A program made the position numbers and the translations under genes. Positions 27,356 through 37,988 of a stretch of DNA of 64,000 bases are shown here, one piece after another. The notes beneath the pieces were generated by a model. That model worked only from the letters and a program-made list of their open reading frames with translations, had not been told where the DNA came from and ran no database searches. Where the stretch lies: NCBI RefSeq assembly GCF_014197015.1, contig NZ_JACIET010000001.1:1116001-1180000 (forward strand), read 5' to 3'. How positions within the stretch are numbered: position 1 is the stretch's first letter; the number at the start of each line of letters is the position of its first letter. Origin of the DNA: Niveibacterium umoris. GTDB lineage: Bacteria > Pseudomonadota > Gammaproteobacteria > Burkholderiales > Rhodocyclaceae.

Positions 27356-28081
27356 ATGGCCACGCGCAAACCGAGCAAGAGCAACGTCATCGCCGATCGT
27401 TCGCAGACCCTGCAGACTTTCGACCTCCTCGACCTGCAACAGTACACCCGGGAGAAGTCCTACTCGAACAATGCGAGTCGTGACTTTCACTTGTTCTACG
27501 TCGGGCGTGACGATGTGCACGACATCCTCAAGCACATCCTTTCGCGGGTCAGCGTCTCGCTCTACCTGAACATGTTCGGCTATGACGACGACGAACTGAA
27601 CGACATCGTCATGGCCAAGGCGATGGATCCGCAGATCACGGTGCTGATCACACTCGACAAGAGCCAGGCCGGCGGCATGCATGAAAAGCGCCTGCTCGAT
27701 TCGGACATCGCCAAAGACCCCGCCGCGTTCAACACGCATTTCGTGATCGGCCAATCCGCAACCCATCAGATCAGCCACACCAAGGGATTCGTCGCCGACG
27801 GCCTGGTCGGTTGCGAAGGCTCGACGAACTGGTCAGCCTCCGGCGAAGGCACCTTCGTCGTGACCGGACAGGCCGGCGGCGTCGGCTACAAGGCGCAGAA
27901 CAACACGCAATCGGTGTTCACCGACCCCGACACGATCCATCGTTTCCAGGCGGAATTGATCGCCGAACATCTGGCCGCGCGCGCACAGCAGGCGGCAAGC
28001 AAACCCGCGGGCGCAGCGTCGGACACCGCTGCCACAACACCCGCCGCAGGCAAGCCGGCAAAGAAATCCGCAAAACGCTGA
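27356..28081 (+). CDS. PLD-like phosphodiesterase domain protein, single HxK motif
   Basis: 241 residues; TGGAG upstream of ATG at 27356. It has one phospholipase-D-type active site: ISHTKGFVADG (HxK) followed by EGSTNWSASGEG. It has no signal peptide; the tail is Ala/Lys-rich. Single-HKD members act as dimers, often as nucleases or phosphodiesterases. It lies 81 nt after the giant cyclase receptor and may belong to the same operon, suggesting an effector of that pathway (inference). It converges on the 28096 gene. Confidence 0.78.
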   Translation: MATRKPSKSNVIADRSQTLQTFDLLDLQQYTREKSYSNNASRDFHLFYVGRDDVHDILKHILSRVSVSLYLNMFGYDDDELNDIVMAKAMDPQITVLITLDKSQAGGMHEKRLLDSDIAKDPAAFNTHFVIGQSATHQISHTKGFVADGLVGCEGSTNWSASGEGTFVVTGQAGGVGYKAQNNTQSVFTDPDTIHRFQAELIAEHLAARAQQAASKPAGAASDTAATTPAAGKPAKKSAKR

Positions 28082-28095
28082 TGGCCGCCAACCGC

Positions 28096-29424
28096 TCAGG
28101 CAGCGCTGCCTAGCGGCTTGCAGCCGAAGCACGGGGACAGGCTGGCGCCGCCAGCCTGTTTGCAGCGCGCGACCGCCTCGTCAAAGCTGTACATCGGCGC
28201 GATCTTCACCGGGTCGAAGCACAGATCCATCTGCGCGAGCGCGCAAATCGTCAGCGTGTCGTTCGCGTCCGGAGGATTTGGCGCGCCCTCGCCGTCGGCG
28301 GCGCCGAACCAGCGCTGACAGGCCTGCGCCTTCGCCGCCGCAGGATCGAAGGGCTTGCCTTGCGCCAAGGCATCGGCATACAGGCTAAGCCAGGTCGCCG
28401 CGACCAGATCCTGTGCCTCGTATTTCTGGATATTCGGAATCTTCGATGGGTCGCTGGTGCATTCGCCGGTGACACCGGCCGCAATCATGTGGTTCGCGAT
28501 CATGTACGGCGTGAGCTTGGCGCTGTCAGGATGCAGGCGCACAAGCCCGACCTGCAGCACATCGACGGTCGGCGAACCGTTCTTGTCCTTCGGCAGCTGA
28601 TCCTTGTAGCGTGTGCGGAACCAGCCCGGCGCCTGCGGATCGTAGAGCGGCGACCCGCACACCAGCAGCGGCAGCGTCAGCGGGTTCGACCTGTTCGAAG
28701 GCGGATCGAGCATCAGTTCGAGCATCGCCCGCACATAGTTGAGCCCCTTCTTCTCGTCGTCGTAGAACTGCGAGGTCAGGCTGATCGGGAAGTAGTCGTT
28801 CGGATACTCGCTCTCGCCCGATCCGGGCGCGGCAATCGGGTTCACGTCAAGAATCGAGTGATACAGCGACGTCTCGGTGATGCCGACGCAAGTCAGCAAC
28901 TGCGCCCAGCGCCGCAGCGTCATGTTGTTGAGGTAGTCGGCGGTGCGGTACGCCACGATAGGCGGGTAGTGCATCAGCGTCACCGCGCGGTGGTTGGCGA
29001 TCGGCATGCCGAGCGGCAGGCACGGCAGCCATTCGGAGGGGCCGTCGCTGCGATTGACCGGGTAACCCGCCATCGGATTCCAGGCCGGCGTGCGCTTGCA
29101 GGCGTCTGCCCCTTTGAGCGCAAGGCCAAAGTGCCTTTCGTCAAGCATCGCGACATGCATGTCCGCAAACTGTCGCGCCTGCGCTTCGTATCCGGCTGCC
29201 GGTTCGAAGCTGACGCGGTAACGCCCCTCGTGCTTATCCACCCGCAGCGATCCCGTGACAATGCCGATCCCGTCCTCGGCCAGCGAACTTGCGGTGAAGT
29301 GCGCAATTACATCGGCATAGGTCTTCAAACCCAGCTTCTTGCGGGTCGCCGGCTCAAGCAAGGCGGGCTTCGGGAAGATGCGTTCCTGGTATCGCGCACT
29401 GCCGGGCAGCTGGTACTGGATCAC
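28096..29424 (-). CDS. Cytoplasmic paralogue of the secreted 16202 protein, unknown function
   Basis: 442 residues from GTG at 29424 (GAGG upstream), where alignment with the mature 16202 paralogue begins (IQYQLPGSARYQERIFPKP). The frame extends to another GTG at 29589, but that adds an unconserved, leaderless stretch. Shared blocks: CLPLGMPIANHRAV, HYPPIVAYRTADYLNNMTL, NPIAAPGSGE, LTPYMIANHM. Cysteines are fewer than in the paralogue and cluster at the end (LSPCFGCKP). No signal peptide is visible, whereas the paralogue has one. Function unknown. It converges with the PLD-like gene, 14 nt apart. Confidence 0.75.
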   Translation of the reverse strand: MIQYQLPGSARYQERIFPKPALLEPATRKKLGLKTYADVIAHFTASSLAEDGIGIVTGSLRVDKHEGRYRVSFEPAAGYEAQARQFADMHVAMLDERHFGLALKGADACKRTPAWNPMAGYPVNRSDGPSEWLPCLPLGMPIANHRAVTLMHYPPIVAYRTADYLNNMTLRRWAQLLTCVGITETSLYHSILDVNPIAAPGSGESEYPNDYFPISLTSQFYDDEKKGLNYVRAMLELMLDPPSNRSNPLTLPLLVCGSPLYDPQAPGWFRTRYKDQLPKDKNGSPTVDVLQVGLVRLHPDSAKLTPYMIANHMIAAGVTGECTSDPSKIPNIQKYEAQDLVAATWLSLYADALAQGKPFDPAAAKAQACQRWFGAADGEGAPNPPDANDTLTICALAQMDLCFDPVKIAPMYSFDEAVARCKQAGGASLSPCFGCKPLGSAA

Positions 29425-29597
29425 GACGAATACCTCGCTCAAGGATTTGCCGGCGGACCTGCCGGGAGTGGCGCCGACCGCATGCTGACCGATGCAGCCA
29501 GTACGACACGGCGCTGCGATGATGCCTGATGCCGCCGATTCCTTGAAGCCCGGCGTTCCCTCATGCTCGCCCAGCCCGCCGCGCGGCACGCGAGCCC

Positions 29598-29667
29598 GGA
29601 TCTTTACGGATTCTTGATACCGCGCCCTTGGATCTTTCCCCCGTCTTTACGCGCCGCTGTCTAGAGT
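29598..29667 (+). promoter_or_regulatory. Likely kdp control region with TCTTTACG repeats
   Basis: TCTTTACG occurs at 29601-29608 and 29644-29651, with TCTTT also at 29633-29637, and GGATCTTT twice (29598, 29630). TAGAGT at 29662 may be a -10. T-rich direct repeats upstream of kdp are typical of KdpE binding, so this is the best candidate operator; assignment is inferred from position. Confidence 0.4.
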
Positions 29668-29701
29668 TGAAGCATCCAATCAGTGCATGCCGGGAGGCAT
29701 C

Positions 29702-29794
29702 GTGGATCTGTTCTTCATTCTCGTGACCGTGGCGTTCTTCGCCGCGACCGGCGCCTTGTGCGCCCTCTTCGACCGCATCAGGAGGCGCACATGA
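29702..29794 (+). CDS. 30-residue membrane peptide preceding kdpF
   Basis: GTG at 29702 has GGGAGG 5 nt upstream. The peptide starts MDLFFILVTVAFFAATGALC and ends ALFDRIRRRT: one membrane helix plus a basic tail. Its stop overlaps the kdpF start (ATGA), so it is translationally coupled to the Kdp operon. I recall similar unnamed peptides before kdpF in other proteobacteria, but cannot verify this here. A role as an extra Kdp subunit or leader peptide is inferred. Confidence 0.6.
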   Translation: MDLFFILVTVAFFAATGALCALFDRIRRRT

Positions 29795-29883
29795 GCGCGC
29801 TCCACTTCATCGCCCTGGGGCTGGTGATCGCACTGGTGATCTACCTGGTGCTGGTGCTCTTCAATCCGGAGGACTACTCATGA
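29791..29883 (+). CDS. kdpF: KdpF, small subunit of the potassium-transporting ATPase
   Basis: 30 residues, starting MSALHFIALGLVIALVIYLV and ending FNPEDYS. One membrane helix and the closing (R/N)PE(R/D) motif are typical of KdpF, which stabilises the KdpABC complex. Its stop overlaps the kdpA start (29880). Confidence 0.88.
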   Translation: MSALHFIALGLVIALVIYLVLVLFNPEDYS

Positions 29884-31688
29884 CAGCCAATGCCTTTCTG
29901 CAGGCAGGGCTCTACGTTGTTGTACTGCTGGCACTTGCCTGGCCGCTGGGCCACTACATGGCCCGCGTCTTCGAGGGCAAGCTGCCGATGTTCGTGCGCT
30001 GGCTCGCCCCGCTCGAACGCGGCCTCTACCGCCTTGCAGGCGTGTCACCCCAAGACGAAATGGACTGGCGCCGCTACGCAGTCGCCGTGCTGCTCTTCAA
30101 TGCAGCCGGCCTGTTCGTCGTCTACGCGCTGCAACGCGTGCAGGTCTGGCTACCGTTCAACCCGCAGGGGCTCGCCAACGTGCCGGCCGACCTCGCGTTC
30201 AACACCGCAGTGAGCTTCGCCACCAACACCAACTGGCAGAGCTACAGCGGCGAAGTGGTCATGTCCTACTTCACGCAGATGCTGGCGCTGACGGTGCAGA
30301 ACTTCGTTTCCGCCGCGACCGGCATCGCCGTGCTGCTGGCGCTGGTACGCGGCTTCGTGCGCCGCGAGACCGGTGACCTGGGCAACTTCTGGGTCGATCT
30401 GACCCGTTCCACCGTGTACCTGCTGCTGCCGCTGTCGCTGATCCTCGCGGTCATCCTTGTCGGCCAGGGTGTGGTGCAGACCTTCTCGCCGTACAAGGAA
30501 GTCGCGCGGGTTGAAGCTACGGCTTACGACGAGCCGGTCGTCGATGCATCCGGCGCCGCGGTGCTCGACAAGAACGGCAAGCCCGTCACCAAAGCAGCGC
30601 AAGCCAGCACCCAGACGCTGGCGCTCGGGCCGGCCGCATCGCAGATCGCGATCAAGCAACTCGGCACGAATGGTGGCGGCTTCTTTGGCGTGAATTCCGC
30701 GCACCCGTTCGAGAACCCGACACCGTTGACCAACTTCCTCGAAATGCTGGCGATCCTGCTGATCCCCGCGGCGCTGTGCTTCACGTTCGGCCGCATGGTG
30801 CGTGACGAGCGTCAGGGCTTCGCCCTGCTCGCCACGATGACGATCATCCTCGTCGCGCTGATGGCAGTCTGTATCGGCGCCGAGCAGAGCGGCAACCCGA
30901 TGTTCGACAGGATGGGGCTCGCTACCGCGGCGTCCGACGCGCAATCCGGCGGCAACATGGAAGGCAAGGAAACCCGCTTCGGGATCGTCAATTCCGCGAT
31001 ATGGGCAACGGTGACCACGGCGGCTTCGAACGGCTCGGTCAATGCGATGCACGATTCGCTGACGCCACTCGGCGGCCTGGTGCCGATGTGGCTGATGCAA
31101 CTGGGCGAAGTGATCTTTGGCGGCGTCGGCTCGGGCCTCTACGGGCTGATCGTCTTCGCCATCGTCGCGGTGTTCATTGCCGGCCTGATGATTGGCCGCA
31201 CGCCCGAATATCTCGGCAAGAAGATCGAATCCTTCGAGGTCAAGGTGTCGGCCGTCGCGATCCTCGTGCCGTCTGCGGCGGTGCTGATCGGTACCGCAAT
31301 CGCAGTGCTCGTCGACCCCGGCAAGTCTGTCGTCGCCAATCCGGGCACGCACGGGTATTCGGAAATCCTCTACGCCTTCTCGTCGGCGGCCAACAACAAC
31401 GGTAGTGCCTTCGCCGGTCTGGGCACCAACAACTTCTTCTACAACCTCGCGCTGGGGCTGTGCATGCTCTTCGGGCGCTTCTGGGTAATCGTGGCGGTAC
31501 TCGGCATTGCCGGTTCGCTGGCCGCGAAGAAGCTCGTCCCGGTGTCGAGCGGCACCTTGCCCACCCACACGCCAATGTTCGTCGGCCTGCTGATTTGCAC
31601 CGTAGTGATCGTCGGCGCGCTGACCTTCCTGCCCGCGCTCGCGCTTGGACCGATCGTCGAGCATCTTCAGATGATCGCAACGCGCTGA
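29880..31688 (+). CDS. kdpA: KdpA, potassium-binding channel-like subunit
   Basis: 602 residues, full length. About ten membrane helices and the four selectivity-filter-like loops are visible, including [45 protein letters not shown]-type region and [16 protein letters not shown]. KdpA carries the K+ through the membrane for the Kdp P-type ATPase. Overlaps kdpF by 4 nt and precedes kdpB by 14 nt. Confidence 0.97.
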   Translation: MTANAFLQAGLYVVVLLALAWPLGHYMARVFEGKLPMFVRWLAPLERGLYRLAGVSPQDEMDWRRYAVAVLLFNAAGLFVVYALQRVQVWLPFNPQGLANVPADLAFNTAVSFATNTNWQSYSGEVVMSYFTQMLALTVQNFVSAATGIAVLLALVRGFVRRETGDLGNFWVDLTRSTVYLLLPLSLILAVILVGQGVVQTFSPYKEVARVEATAYDEPVVDASGAAVLDKNGKPVTKAAQASTQTLALGPAASQIAIKQLGTNGGGFFGVNSAHPFENPTPLTNFLEMLAILLIPAALCFTFGRMVRDERQGFALLATMTIILVALMAVCIGAEQSGNPMFDRMGLATAASDAQSGGNMEGKETRFGIVNSAIWATVTTAASNGSVNAMHDSLTPLGGLVPMWLMQLGEVIFGGVGSGLYGLIVFAIVAVFIAGLMIGRTPEYLGKKIESFEVKVSAVAILVPSAAVLIGTAIAVLVDPGKSVVANPGTHGYSEILYAFSSAANNNGSAFAGLGTNNFFYNLALGLCMLFGRFWVIVAVLGIAGSLAAKKLVPVSSGTLPTHTPMFVGLLICTVVIVGALTFLPALALGPIVEHLQMIATR

Positions 31689-31702
31689 GACGGAGAAAGA
31701 AC

Positions 31703-33766
31703 ATGAAAGAAACCCTTTCGATGTTTGACCGCACGCTCGTGACCGAGGCGGTGGTTGAATCCTTCAAACGCCTTGGCCCGCGCGCGCAACTGCGCAACCC
31801 GGTGATGTTCGTGGTGTGGCTGGGCAGCATCCTGACCACCGGGCTGTTTGTCGAGGCGCTGCGCGGTGAAGGCGAAGCCCCCGCCGGATTCATCTTCGCG
31901 ATCGCGCTGTGGTTGTGGTTCACCGTGCTCTTTGCCAACTTTGCCGAAGCGATCGCCGAAGGCCGCGGCAAGGCACAGGCCGCCGCGCTGCGCGGTCTGC
32001 GCAAGACCGTATGGGCGAAGAAACTGCTTGAACCCCGCTACGGTGCCAAAACACATCTCACGCCTTCGGAAGACCTGCGCAAAGGCGATGTGGTACTGGT
32101 GTCGGCCGGTGACACCCTTCCGGGCGATGGCATGGTGATCGAGGGCGTCGCCTCGGTGGATGAATCGGCCATCACCGGCGAATCCGCACCGGTGATCCGT
32201 GAAGCCGGCGGCGATTTCTCGGCCGTGACCGGTGGCACCCGTGTACTGTCGGACTGGCTGGTGGTACGCATCGAGGCGAATCCCGGCGAGACCTTTCTCG
32301 ACCGCATGATCGCAATGGTCGAGGGCGCACAGCGCAAGAAGACACCAAACGAGATCGCGCTGACGATCCTGCTGGTGATGTTCACGCTGGTCTTCTTGCT
32401 GGCGGTGGCCACGCTGCTGCCCCTGTCGGTGTTCTCGGTCGAAGCAACCGGCGCGGGCACGGTGGTCACCGTCACGGCGCTGACGGCCCTGCTCGTCTGC
32501 CTCATCCCGACCACCATCGGCGGCCTGCTGTCTGCGATTGGTGTCGCTGGCATGGGCCGCATGATGGCAAAGAAGGTCATCGCCACCTCGGGCCGCGCTG
32601 TGGAAGCCGCCGGCGACGTCGATGTGCTGTTGCTGGACAAGACCGGCACGATCACGCTGGGCAATCGCCAGGCAAGCGCCTTCGTCGCCGCACCGGGCGT
32701 CACCGACAAGCAACTTGCCGAAGCCGCGCTGATGAGCTCTCTGGCCGACGAAACGCCTGAGGGCCGCTCCATCGTCGTACTCGCCAAGGAGAAGTTGAGC
32801 ACGCGGGGTCGCGACATCAGTGCCGACGGTGCCGTCTTCATCCATTTTTCGGCCCACACCCGCATGAGCGGCATCGACTGGAACGGACGCTCGATCCGCA
32901 AGGGCGCCGCGGAAGCCGTGCGTACGCATGTCGAATCGCTGGGTGGCTCGATGCCGCGCGAAATCACGCACGCGGTCGAGGACATCGGCCGGCGTGGTTC
33001 GACACCGCTCGTGGTCGCCGAAGGCACGCGCGTGTTGGGTGTCGTCGAGCTCAAGGACATCGTCAAGGGCGGCATCAAGGAGCGTTTCGCCGAGCTGCGC
33101 CAGATGGGCATCAAGACGGTGATGATCACCGGCGACAACCGGCTCACCGCCGCGGCCATTGCGGCCGAAGCCGGCGTCGACGACTTCCTCGCCGAAGCGA
33201 CGCCGGAAGCCAAGCTCAGGCTGATCCGCGAGTACCAGAAAGACGGCCGTCTGGTCGCCATGACGGGTGACGGCACCAACGACGCCCCCGCGCTGGCGCA
33301 AGCCGACGTTGCAGTCGCGATGAACAGCGGCACGCAGGCCGCGAAGGAGGCCGGCAACATGGTCGATCTGGATTCGAACCCGACCAAGTTGATCGAGATC
33401 GTCGAAACCGGCAAGCAGATGCTGATGACGCGCGGCTCGCTGACCACTTTCTCGATCGCCAACGACGTCGCCAAGTACTTCGCGATCATCCCGGCGATGT
33501 TCGTCGCCACGTACCCGCAACTGGGCGCACTGAACGTGATGGGGCTCGCCACGCCGAACTCAGCGATCCTGTCGGCGGTGATCTTCAACGCGCTGATCAT
33601 CGTCGCGCTGATCCCGCTAGCCCTCAAGGGCGTCGCCTATCGCCCGCTCGGCGCCGCCGCGCTGTTGCGCCGCAACCTCGCGATCTATGGCCTTGGCGGC
33701 CTGATCGTGCCCTTCATCGGCATCAAGGCCATCGACCTGATCCTGGTCGGGCTGCATCTGGCCTGA
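31703..33766 (+). CDS. kdpB: KdpB, P-type ATPase catalytic subunit
   Basis: 687 residues; start at 31703 after GGAGAAAGA. It has the P-type ATPase signatures: [12 protein letters not shown] (actuator), [13 protein letters not shown] (phosphorylated Asp), [14 protein letters not shown] and [17 protein letters not shown] (P domain). It hydrolyses ATP to drive K+ uptake through KdpA. Length and motif order are normal. Confidence 0.97.
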   Translation: MKETLSMFDRTLVTEAVVESFKRLGPRAQLRNPVMFVVWLGSILTTGLFVEALRGEGEAPAGFIFAIALWLWFTVLFANFAEAIAEGRGKAQAAALRGLRKTVWAKKLLEPRYGAKTHLTPSEDLRKGDVVLVSAGDTLPGDGMVIEGVASVDESAITGESAPVIREAGGDFSAVTGGTRVLSDWLVVRIEANPGETFLDRMIAMVEGAQRKKTPNEIALTILLVMFTLVFLLAVATLLPLSVFSVEATGAGTVVTVTALTALLVCLIPTTIGGLLSAIGVAGMGRMMAKKVIATSGRAVEAAGDVDVLLLDKTGTITLGNRQASAFVAAPGVTDKQLAEAALMSSLADETPEGRSIVVLAKEKLSTRGRDISADGAVFIHFSAHTRMSGIDWNGRSIRKGAAEAVRTHVESLGGSMPREITHAVEDIGRRGSTPLVVAEGTRVLGVVELKDIVKGGIKERFAELRQMGIKTVMITGDNRLTAAAIAAEAGVDDFLAEATPEAKLRLIREYQKDGRLVAMTGDGTNDAPALAQADVAVAMNSGTQAAKEAGNMVDLDSNPTKLIEIVETGKQMLMTRGSLTTFSIANDVAKYFAIIPAMFVATYPQLGALNVMGLATPNSAILSAVIFNALIIVALIPLALKGVAYRPLGAAALLRRNLAIYGLGGLIVPFIGIKAIDLILVGLHLA

Positions 33767-33777
33767 GGAGAAATGCC

Positions 33778-34353
33778 ATGCTGAAAGAACTCCGCCCCGC
33801 ATTGGTGTTGCTTGGCGCCTTTACCCTGATCACCGGCGCGCTCTACCCCGCCGCCGTTACCGGCATCGCGAAGCTCGCGTTCCCGAAGCAAGCTGAAGGC
33901 AGCGTGATCCTGCGTAGCGGCAAACCAGTCGGCTCGATACTGATCGGCCAGACCTTCACTTCCCCGAAGTACTTCTGGAGCCGCCCGTCCGCCACCAGCC
34001 CGATGCCGCACAACGCGGCGTCTGGAAACGGTTCGAACCAGGGCCCGCTGAATCCGGCGCTGACCGAAGCGGTCAAGGCGCGCATCGAGGCCTTAAAAGC
34101 GTCCGACCCGCAACAGCACGACCCGATCCCGGTGGACCTTGTGACCACATCCGGCAGCGGCCTCGACCCGCACATCAGCCCGGCCGCCGCCGCGTGGCAG
34201 GCGCCGCGCGTGGCCCGCGAACGCGGCCTGGACCGCGCTCGGGTCGATGCACTGATCGCGCAGCACACACAAGGACGCCAGCTCGGCGTGCTCGGCGAAC
34301 CGCGCGTCAATGTGCTGATGCTGAATCTCGCGCTCGATGCGCTCAAATATTGA
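33778..34353 (+). CDS. kdpC: KdpC, potassium-transporting ATPase subunit C
   Basis: 191 residues; GAGGAG upstream. An N-terminal membrane helix (ALVLLGAFTLITGALYPAAV) is followed by the KdpC periplasmic domain (YFWSRPSATSPMPHNAASGN, GSGLDPHISPAAAAWQAPRV). KdpC stabilises the complex and helps nucleotide binding. It starts 11 nt after kdpB. Confidence 0.96.
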   Translation: MLKELRPALVLLGAFTLITGALYPAAVTGIAKLAFPKQAEGSVILRSGKPVGSILIGQTFTSPKYFWSRPSATSPMPHNAASGNGSNQGPLNPALTEAVKARIEALKASDPQQHDPIPVDLVTTSGSGLDPHISPAAAAWQAPRVARERGLDRARVDALIAQHTQGRQLGVLGEPRVNVLMLNLALDALKY

Positions 34354-34413
34354 CTGGACTGAGGCCACTCTGCCACCCGTCGCGCAATAATCCGGACCGA
34401 TGGACATCTCGCC

Positions 34414-37113
34414 ATGACCGACGACCGACCCGACCCGGACGAGCTGCTTGCCAGTATTGAAGCCGAAGCGCAGAAGGCCCGGCGCGGCAAGCTGCGCATC
34501 TTCTTCGGCGCGAGTCCCGGTGTCGGGAAGACCTACGCGATGCTCACGGCCGCGCAGCAACTGCAGGCGCAAGGCGTCGATCTGGTGGTCGGCGTGGTCG
34601 AGACCCACGGCCGCGAAGAGACCGCCCGCCTGATGCAGGGGCTGGAAGTACTGCCCCGCCGCACCATCGATTACCGCGGCCACACGCTGAACGAGTTCGA
34701 CCTCGATGCCGCGCTGGCCCGCAAGCCCGACCTGATCCTGGTGGACGAACTCGCGCACACCAACGCGCCGCAGTCGCGCCATCCCAAGCGCTGGCAGGAC
34801 GTCCATGAACTGATCGAGGCGGGCATCGATGTCTTCTCGACGATCAACGTCCAGCATCTGGACAGCGTCAGCGACGTGGTGGCCAGCATCACCGGCATCC
34901 GGGTGTTCGAAACCGTGCCCGACCACGTCTTCGACGATGCGGACGAGATCGTGCTGGTGGACCTGACGCCGGAAGAGCTGCTGCAACGCATGCGCGAGGG
35001 CAAGGTCTATCTGCCCCAGCAGGCTGAGCGCGCGGTGCAGAACTTCTTCCGCAAGGGCAACCTGCTTGCCCTGCGCGAGCTGGCCCTGCGACGCACGGCG
35101 GACCGCGTCGACGAAGATGTCCGCATCTACCGCAGGGAGCGCGCCGTCAGCCGGATCTGGAAGACCGGCGACACGCTTCTGGTGTGCATCGGTGCCGATG
35201 GTGTCGGCGAGCGGTTGATCCGCACCGCTGCGCGCATGGCAACCGAGCTGGGCGCACCGTGGGCGGCGATTTATGTCGAAACACCCGCCCTGCAACGCAT
35301 CGACCCCGCGATCCGGCAACGCACGCTGAAGGCACTGAATCAGGCTGAATCACTCGGCGCACGAGTGGCGGTGCTGGCCGGTGAAGATGCCGCCGAGGTG
35401 GCCGCGCAATACGCTCGGCAGGAGAACATCGGCCGCATCGTGGTCGGGCGACGACGCACCCGCAGGGTGCTGTGGCGGCCAGGGTTCGGCGAACGTCTCG
35501 CTGACAAGGTGCCCGAGATCGACCTCCTGCAGCTGGGACGCGACCAGCCTCGCGAAATCCCCGGGGCTTACGCGCGGGATGCAGTCAAGACGATTGCCGA
35601 TCCGCAAGTCGTCAAGCGCTATGCCGTCACCGCAGCGGCAGTGGTCGCGGTGACGGTGCTCGCCACACCGCTGCGCGCCAGGCTGGACCTTGCGAACATC
35701 GTGATGCTGTTCCTGCTCGCAGTGTTGTTTTCCGGGGTGAAACTCGGACGCGGACCCGCGGTGTTTGCGGCCTTCCTGTCGGTGGCCTTCTTCGACTTTT
35801 TCTTCGTCCCGCCGCGCCTGTCCTTCGCCGTCAGCGACGTTCAGTATCTGGTGACGTTTTCGGTGATGCTGGCGACCGGATTGATTTCCGGCCAACTCGC
35901 AGCCGGGCTGCGCTTCCAGGCGACCGTCGCGGAGAACCGCGAAGGGCGCGCTCGCGCGCTGTACGAAATGGCGCGTGAGCTATCCGCTGCGCTGACCACA
36001 GAGCAGATCATCGAGATATCGAAACGCTACATGGAGCGCGCCATTGAGGGCGAAGTCACCTTGCTGCTACCCGACCGGGAGGACCGCATCCGCCTCGCCC
36101 CGGACCTTGCGGCAAAGGGGCTTGATGACGGCGTCGCCCAGTGGGCGCTGGACCATGGCGAAGAAGCGGGGGCGGGTACCGCGACCTTGCCGGCCAACCG
36201 CGCGCTGTATCTTCCGCTGCGCGCGCCGATGCGGGTGCGCGGGGTCATGGCGGTGAGCCCACGCGACGGCACCTTGGCGCCCTCCCCCGAACAACGGCAA
36301 CTGGTTGCGACGAGCGCAGCGCTGATTGCGATCGCCCTAGAGCGTGTCCATTACATCGAGGTCGCGCAGCACGCGTTGCTGCAGATGGAATCGGAGCGGA
36401 TGCGCAACTCCCTGCTCGCGGCGCTATCGCATGACCTGCGCACGCCCCTGACCGCGTTGGTGGGCTTGTCAGACACGCTTGCCATCAACCCGCCTCGGGA
36501 TCTGGCCGAGCGCAGCGCGATCGAAGGTGCAATCCGGGAACAGGCGCATCGGACCAGTACCCTCGTCGAGAACCTGCTCGACATGGCGAAGCTGCAAGCC
36601 GGGGGCATCAAGCTTCGCAAGCAGTGGCAACCAGTGAGCGAGGTCATCGCCTCAGCGCTGGATTCGCGCGCCGAACTGCTGCGCGATCACACGGTGCGGA
36701 TCGAACTGCCGGAAGACCTCCCCTTCCTGGAGTTCGACGCGGTGTTGCTCGAACGGGTGTTCACCAATCTGTTCGAGAATGCCGCCAAGTACACCCCGCC
36801 CGGCAGCCAGATCCTTGTGCGGGCGTTTCCGACGGAAGATACCGACGGGCACCGCGTCGTCGAACTTAGTGTCGCCGACAACGGGCCCGGCGTGCCGCCC
36901 GGCCGGGAAGCCTGGCTCTTCGAGAAATTCACCCGCGGCACCGAAGAATCATCGATCGCCGGCGTCGGATTGGGCCTTGCGATCGTGCGGGCCATCGTCG
37001 AGGCGCATGGCGGCAAGGTGCGCGCCGAGAACAGACCCAGCGGTGGCGCCTGCTTTACGCTCACCCTCCCTGCCGGTGACCCACCGGAACTTACCGAGTT
37101 ACCCGATGCGTGA
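34414..37113 (+). CDS. kdpD: KdpD, osmosensing/K+-sensing histidine kinase
   Basis: 899 residues. N-terminal KdpD domain with Walker A ([14 protein letters not shown]) and [20 protein letters not shown]; a universal-stress-protein domain (about 250-370); four membrane helices (about 405-500, including [20 protein letters not shown]); GAF-like region; then the kinase core. Phospho-acceptor His is in [19 protein letters not shown] box [16 protein letters not shown] boxes VADNGPGVP and [10 protein letters not shown]. All kinase boxes are intact. It senses K+ limitation and phosphorylates KdpE. The gene overlaps kdpE by 8 nt. Confidence 0.97.
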   Translation: MTDDRPDPDELLASIEAEAQKARRGKLRIFFGASPGVGKTYAMLTAAQQLQAQGVDLVVGVVETHGREETARLMQGLEVLPRRTIDYRGHTLNEFDLDAALARKPDLILVDELAHTNAPQSRHPKRWQDVHELIEAGIDVFSTINVQHLDSVSDVVASITGIRVFETVPDHVFDDADEIVLVDLTPEELLQRMREGKVYLPQQAERAVQNFFRKGNLLALRELALRRTADRVDEDVRIYRRERAVSRIWKTGDTLLVCIGADGVGERLIRTAARMATELGAPWAAIYVETPALQRIDPAIRQRTLKALNQAESLGARVAVLAGEDAAEVAAQYARQENIGRIVVGRRRTRRVLWRPGFGERLADKVPEIDLLQLGRDQPREIPGAYARDAVKTIADPQVVKRYAVTAAAVVAVTVLATPLRARLDLANIVMLFLLAVLFSGVKLGRGPAVFAAFLSVAFFDFFFVPPRLSFAVSDVQYLVTFSVMLATGLISGQLAAGLRFQATVAENREGRARALYEMARELSAALTTEQIIEISKRYMERAIEGEVTLLLPDREDRIRLAPDLAAKGLDDGVAQWALDHGEEAGAGTATLPANRALYLPLRAPMRVRGVMAVSPRDGTLAPSPEQRQLVATSAALIAIALERVHYIEVAQHALLQMESERMRNSLLAALSHDLRTPLTALVGLSDTLAINPPRDLAERSAIEGAIREQAHRTSTLVENLLDMAKLQAGGIKLRKQWQPVSEVIASALDSRAELLRDHTVRIELPEDLPFLEFDAVLLERVFTNLFENAAKYTPPGSQILVRAFPTEDTDGHRVVELSVADNGPGVPPGREAWLFEKFTRGTEESSIAGVGLGLAIVRAIVEAHGGKVRAENRPSGGACFTLTLPAGDPPELTELPDA

Positions 37114-37822
37114 CCCCGAAGCCGCCGGCGCCATCCATATCCTGGTGATCGAAGACGATCCCCAGATCCGACGCTTCGTGCGCGTCGCACTTGAAGGCGA
37201 AGGCCTCCAGGTCAGCGAAAGCGACACCGCGCGACGAGGCCTGATCGATGCCGCGACGCGACGCCCGGATCTGCTGGTTCTTGATCTGGGCTTGCCGGAC
37301 CTCGACGGTATCGACGTGATTCGTGACCTGCGCACCTGGTCGAACGCGCCGGTGCTGGTGCTGTCTGCCCGCACCGACGAGGCCGACAAGGTGGCAGCCC
37401 TGGACGCAGGCGCCGATGACTACCTGACCAAACCTTTCGGCGTACCGGAACTGCTCGCACGCATTCGCGCGCTGAAACGCCGCATTGTCCGAGTCGCGGA
37501 ACCGGAAGGCGCCGAAATCCGCTTCGGCGAGATCCGCCTCGACCTTGCGCGGCGTGAGGTCACCCGCGCAGGCACGGCCATCCACCTCACTCCGATCGAG
37601 TACCGTCTGCTGGCGCTGCTCGCCTCCAATGCCGGCCGCGTGTTGACGCAGCGCCAGTTGCTGAAGGACGTATGGGGCCCGGGCCACATGGAAGACGGCC
37701 ATTATCTGCGGGTCTTCATCGCCAATCTCCGTAAGAAGCTGGAAGCGGACCCGCTACGTCCAACCTACATCAAGACCGAAACCGGCGTCGGTTACCGGCT
37801 GATGCTCGACGCGCCGCGCTAG
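37106..37822 (+). CDS. kdpE: KdpE, OmpR-type response regulator of kdp
   Basis: 238 residues. ATG at 37106 overlaps the kdpD end; a longer open frame upstream is the shadow of kdpD. Receiver domain: [14 protein letters not shown], phosphorylated Asp in [13 protein letters not shown], Lys in [12 protein letters not shown]. The C-terminal winged-helix DNA-binding domain ends [17 protein letters not shown] and ETGVGYRLM. It activates kdpFABC when K+ is low. Confidence 0.97.
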   Translation: MRDPEAAGAIHILVIEDDPQIRRFVRVALEGEGLQVSESDTARRGLIDAATRRPDLLVLDLGLPDLDGIDVIRDLRTWSNAPVLVLSARTDEADKVAALDAGADDYLTKPFGVPELLARIRALKRRIVRVAEPEGAEIRFGEIRLDLARREVTRAGTAIHLTPIEYRLLALLASNAGRVLTQRQLLKDVWGPGHMEDGHYLRVFIANLRKKLEADPLRPTYIKTETGVGYRLMLDAPR

Positions 37823-37988
37823 CGCCAAAACACGATCTACAGCCTCTGCGCGGAGACGGGATCATCTTTCGCGGCCACTCCTTGAGGCGGCTCAAACAGT
37901 GAAGCCCGATGCCGATTGTGGCCCTGATGCGTCGGGGGGAGAATGTGATCGACCATCAACCAGCATGGCCTCTGTCCGGGAGCGCATC

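Noticed and set aside
31667-33520. 617-codon open frame on the minus strand
   Set aside because: Antisense shadow of kdpB, which has all P-type ATPase motifs on the other strand.
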